Assembly: GCA_005881435.1 (NCBI GenBank)
Contig: VBHP01000087.1
Location: 1-40,417 of the forward strand
Source of the DNA: Chloroflexota bacterium
GTDB taxonomy: Bacteria > Chloroflexota > Limnocylindria > P2-11E > CF-107
Length of the DNA: 40,417 bases
Direction of reading: 5' to 3'
The notes under the pieces were generated by a model. The model saw only the letters and a program-made list of their open reading frames with translations, was not told the origin of the DNA and did no database searches. Shown piece after piece: positions 40,022-40,417 of the stretch; positions within the stretch are counted from its first letter, which is position 1, and each line of letters begins with the position of its first letter. Both the position numbers and the translations under genes were made by a program.

Positions 40022-40417
40022 CGAACGCCGACCAGAACGCGTTTTGCCGCCATCCTGCCAGCGAAGAACAGTTTCCGTCCAACTAAGTTGAGGAGCCCGG
40101 CAGGTGACGTTGCAAAGGACTCGACGAGGATGCGTTCGCGCACGCTGGTCGTCCATTCGAGCTTCCATGGCTCAGCGGCCCCGAGGAACTCGAAACTCTC
40201 CAACCCCGTCGAACGCGCGTATCCCATCGTGAAGTCGACCAGCAACTTTCCTGGGGCGAAGCGCGCGTACTCAGTCGCGTACCCGCCCTTCAAGAAGTAG
40301 TAGCTGCGACGGTCCTCCAGCGCGAACTGGAATGCAACGGCGCGGCCGTCAAGACGCAGAAACGCGAGTCTGAGCGACCCGCGCAGCGCCGCCCACCGTG
40401 CGATATCTGTGTAGTGA
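40018..40417 (-). CDS. CelD/FemAB-type GNAT acetyltransferase, C-terminal part (start outside window)
   Basis: The frame is open at the window end and runs to TGA at 40018, giving 132 residues. RLDGRAVAFQFALEDRRSYYF followed by KGGYATEYARFAPGKLL is the conserved core of the Acetyltransf_6 domain found in CelD/BcsL-like exopolysaccharide enzymes. This protein may acylate a cell-surface or lipid-linked sugar. It is translationally coupled to the aminotransferase, suggesting that an amino sugar is made and then acylated. Confidence 0.78.
   Translation of the reverse strand, partial: HYTDIARWAALRGSLRLAFLRLDGRAVAFQFALEDRRSYYFLKGGYATEYARFAPGKLLVDFTMGYARSTGLESFEFLGAAEPWKLEWTTSVRERILVESFATSPAGLLNLVGRKLFFAGRMAAKRVLVGVR

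Noticed and set aside
1-40417. Alternative genetic code in which TGA is always a sense codon
   Set aside because: Many intact genes here (AOR, GntR, EcfA, pirin, GGT neighbours) end at TGA with start codons overlapping it; only three genes read through.

Overview
The window is a high-GC, gene-dense bacterial segment with many GTG starts, stop/start overlaps and several apparently leaderless genes. The mix of genes (Tad-type pilin-like proteins, an InhA-like enoyl reductase, a stand-alone tungsto-enzyme, an ECF transporter, large Ig/beta-helix exoproteins) fits a Chloroflexota or Dormibacterota-like soil or freshwater bacterium. That assignment is an inference from style and content; no rRNA or other marker gene is present. 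I saw no tRNA, rRNA, CRISPR array, transposase or phage module.

Layout. 1-5.4 kb: a DinB-like end, a DUF429 protein, a zinc-ribbon-like small protein, an unusual direct/inverted repeat, an aldehyde:ferredoxin oxidoreductase (AOR), a serine beta-lactamase-like hydrolase and a membrane protein. 5.4-15.1 kb: one co-directional catabolic unit. It holds a GntR/UTRA regulator, a complete ECF transporter (S, A, A', T), a PfkB sugar kinase, a double-SIS sugar-phosphate isomerase/deglycase, a hydantoinase/dihydropyrimidinase, a zinc alcohol dehydrogenase and an SDR dehydrogenase, and it ends in a double hairpin. The trio GntR/UTRA + PfkB + SIS recalls fructosamine (frl) catabolism, here joined to an ECF importer and a cyclic-amidase.

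15.2-28.4 kb: housekeeping and redox genes (FabI, MBL hydrolase, gamma-glutamyltransferase, class V aminotransferase, GNAT, alpha/beta hydrolase, EamA permease, pirin, potassium channel, FAD amine oxidase). Among them lie three genes interrupted by in-frame TGA exactly where the family has its catalytic cysteine. These are a rhodanese with a UxU motif (both active-site cysteines replaced), an AhpD-like protein with CxxU, and a membrane-anchored thioredoxin with UxxC. Each TGA follows a TAC (Tyr) codon, and each is followed by a hairpin whose apical loop carries a G at exactly +28 from the TGA. The rhodanese loop is GGUCU, the loop known from the E. coli fdhF SECIS. I read all three as selenoproteins, which conventional gene callers would split or discard. 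The Sec machinery (selA, selB, selC, selD) is not in the window.

28.5-31.3 kb: a three-gene TadE/TadE/TadG-like operon preceded by a string of inverted repeats. 31.3-40.4 kb: a surface-glycan/exoprotein region. It has a C-terminally shortened UDP-sugar dehydrogenase, a glycosyltransferase, two paralogous secreted beta-helix proteins flanking an inverted secreted gene, a DegT-type aminotransferase and a CelD-type acetyltransferase cut by the window end.
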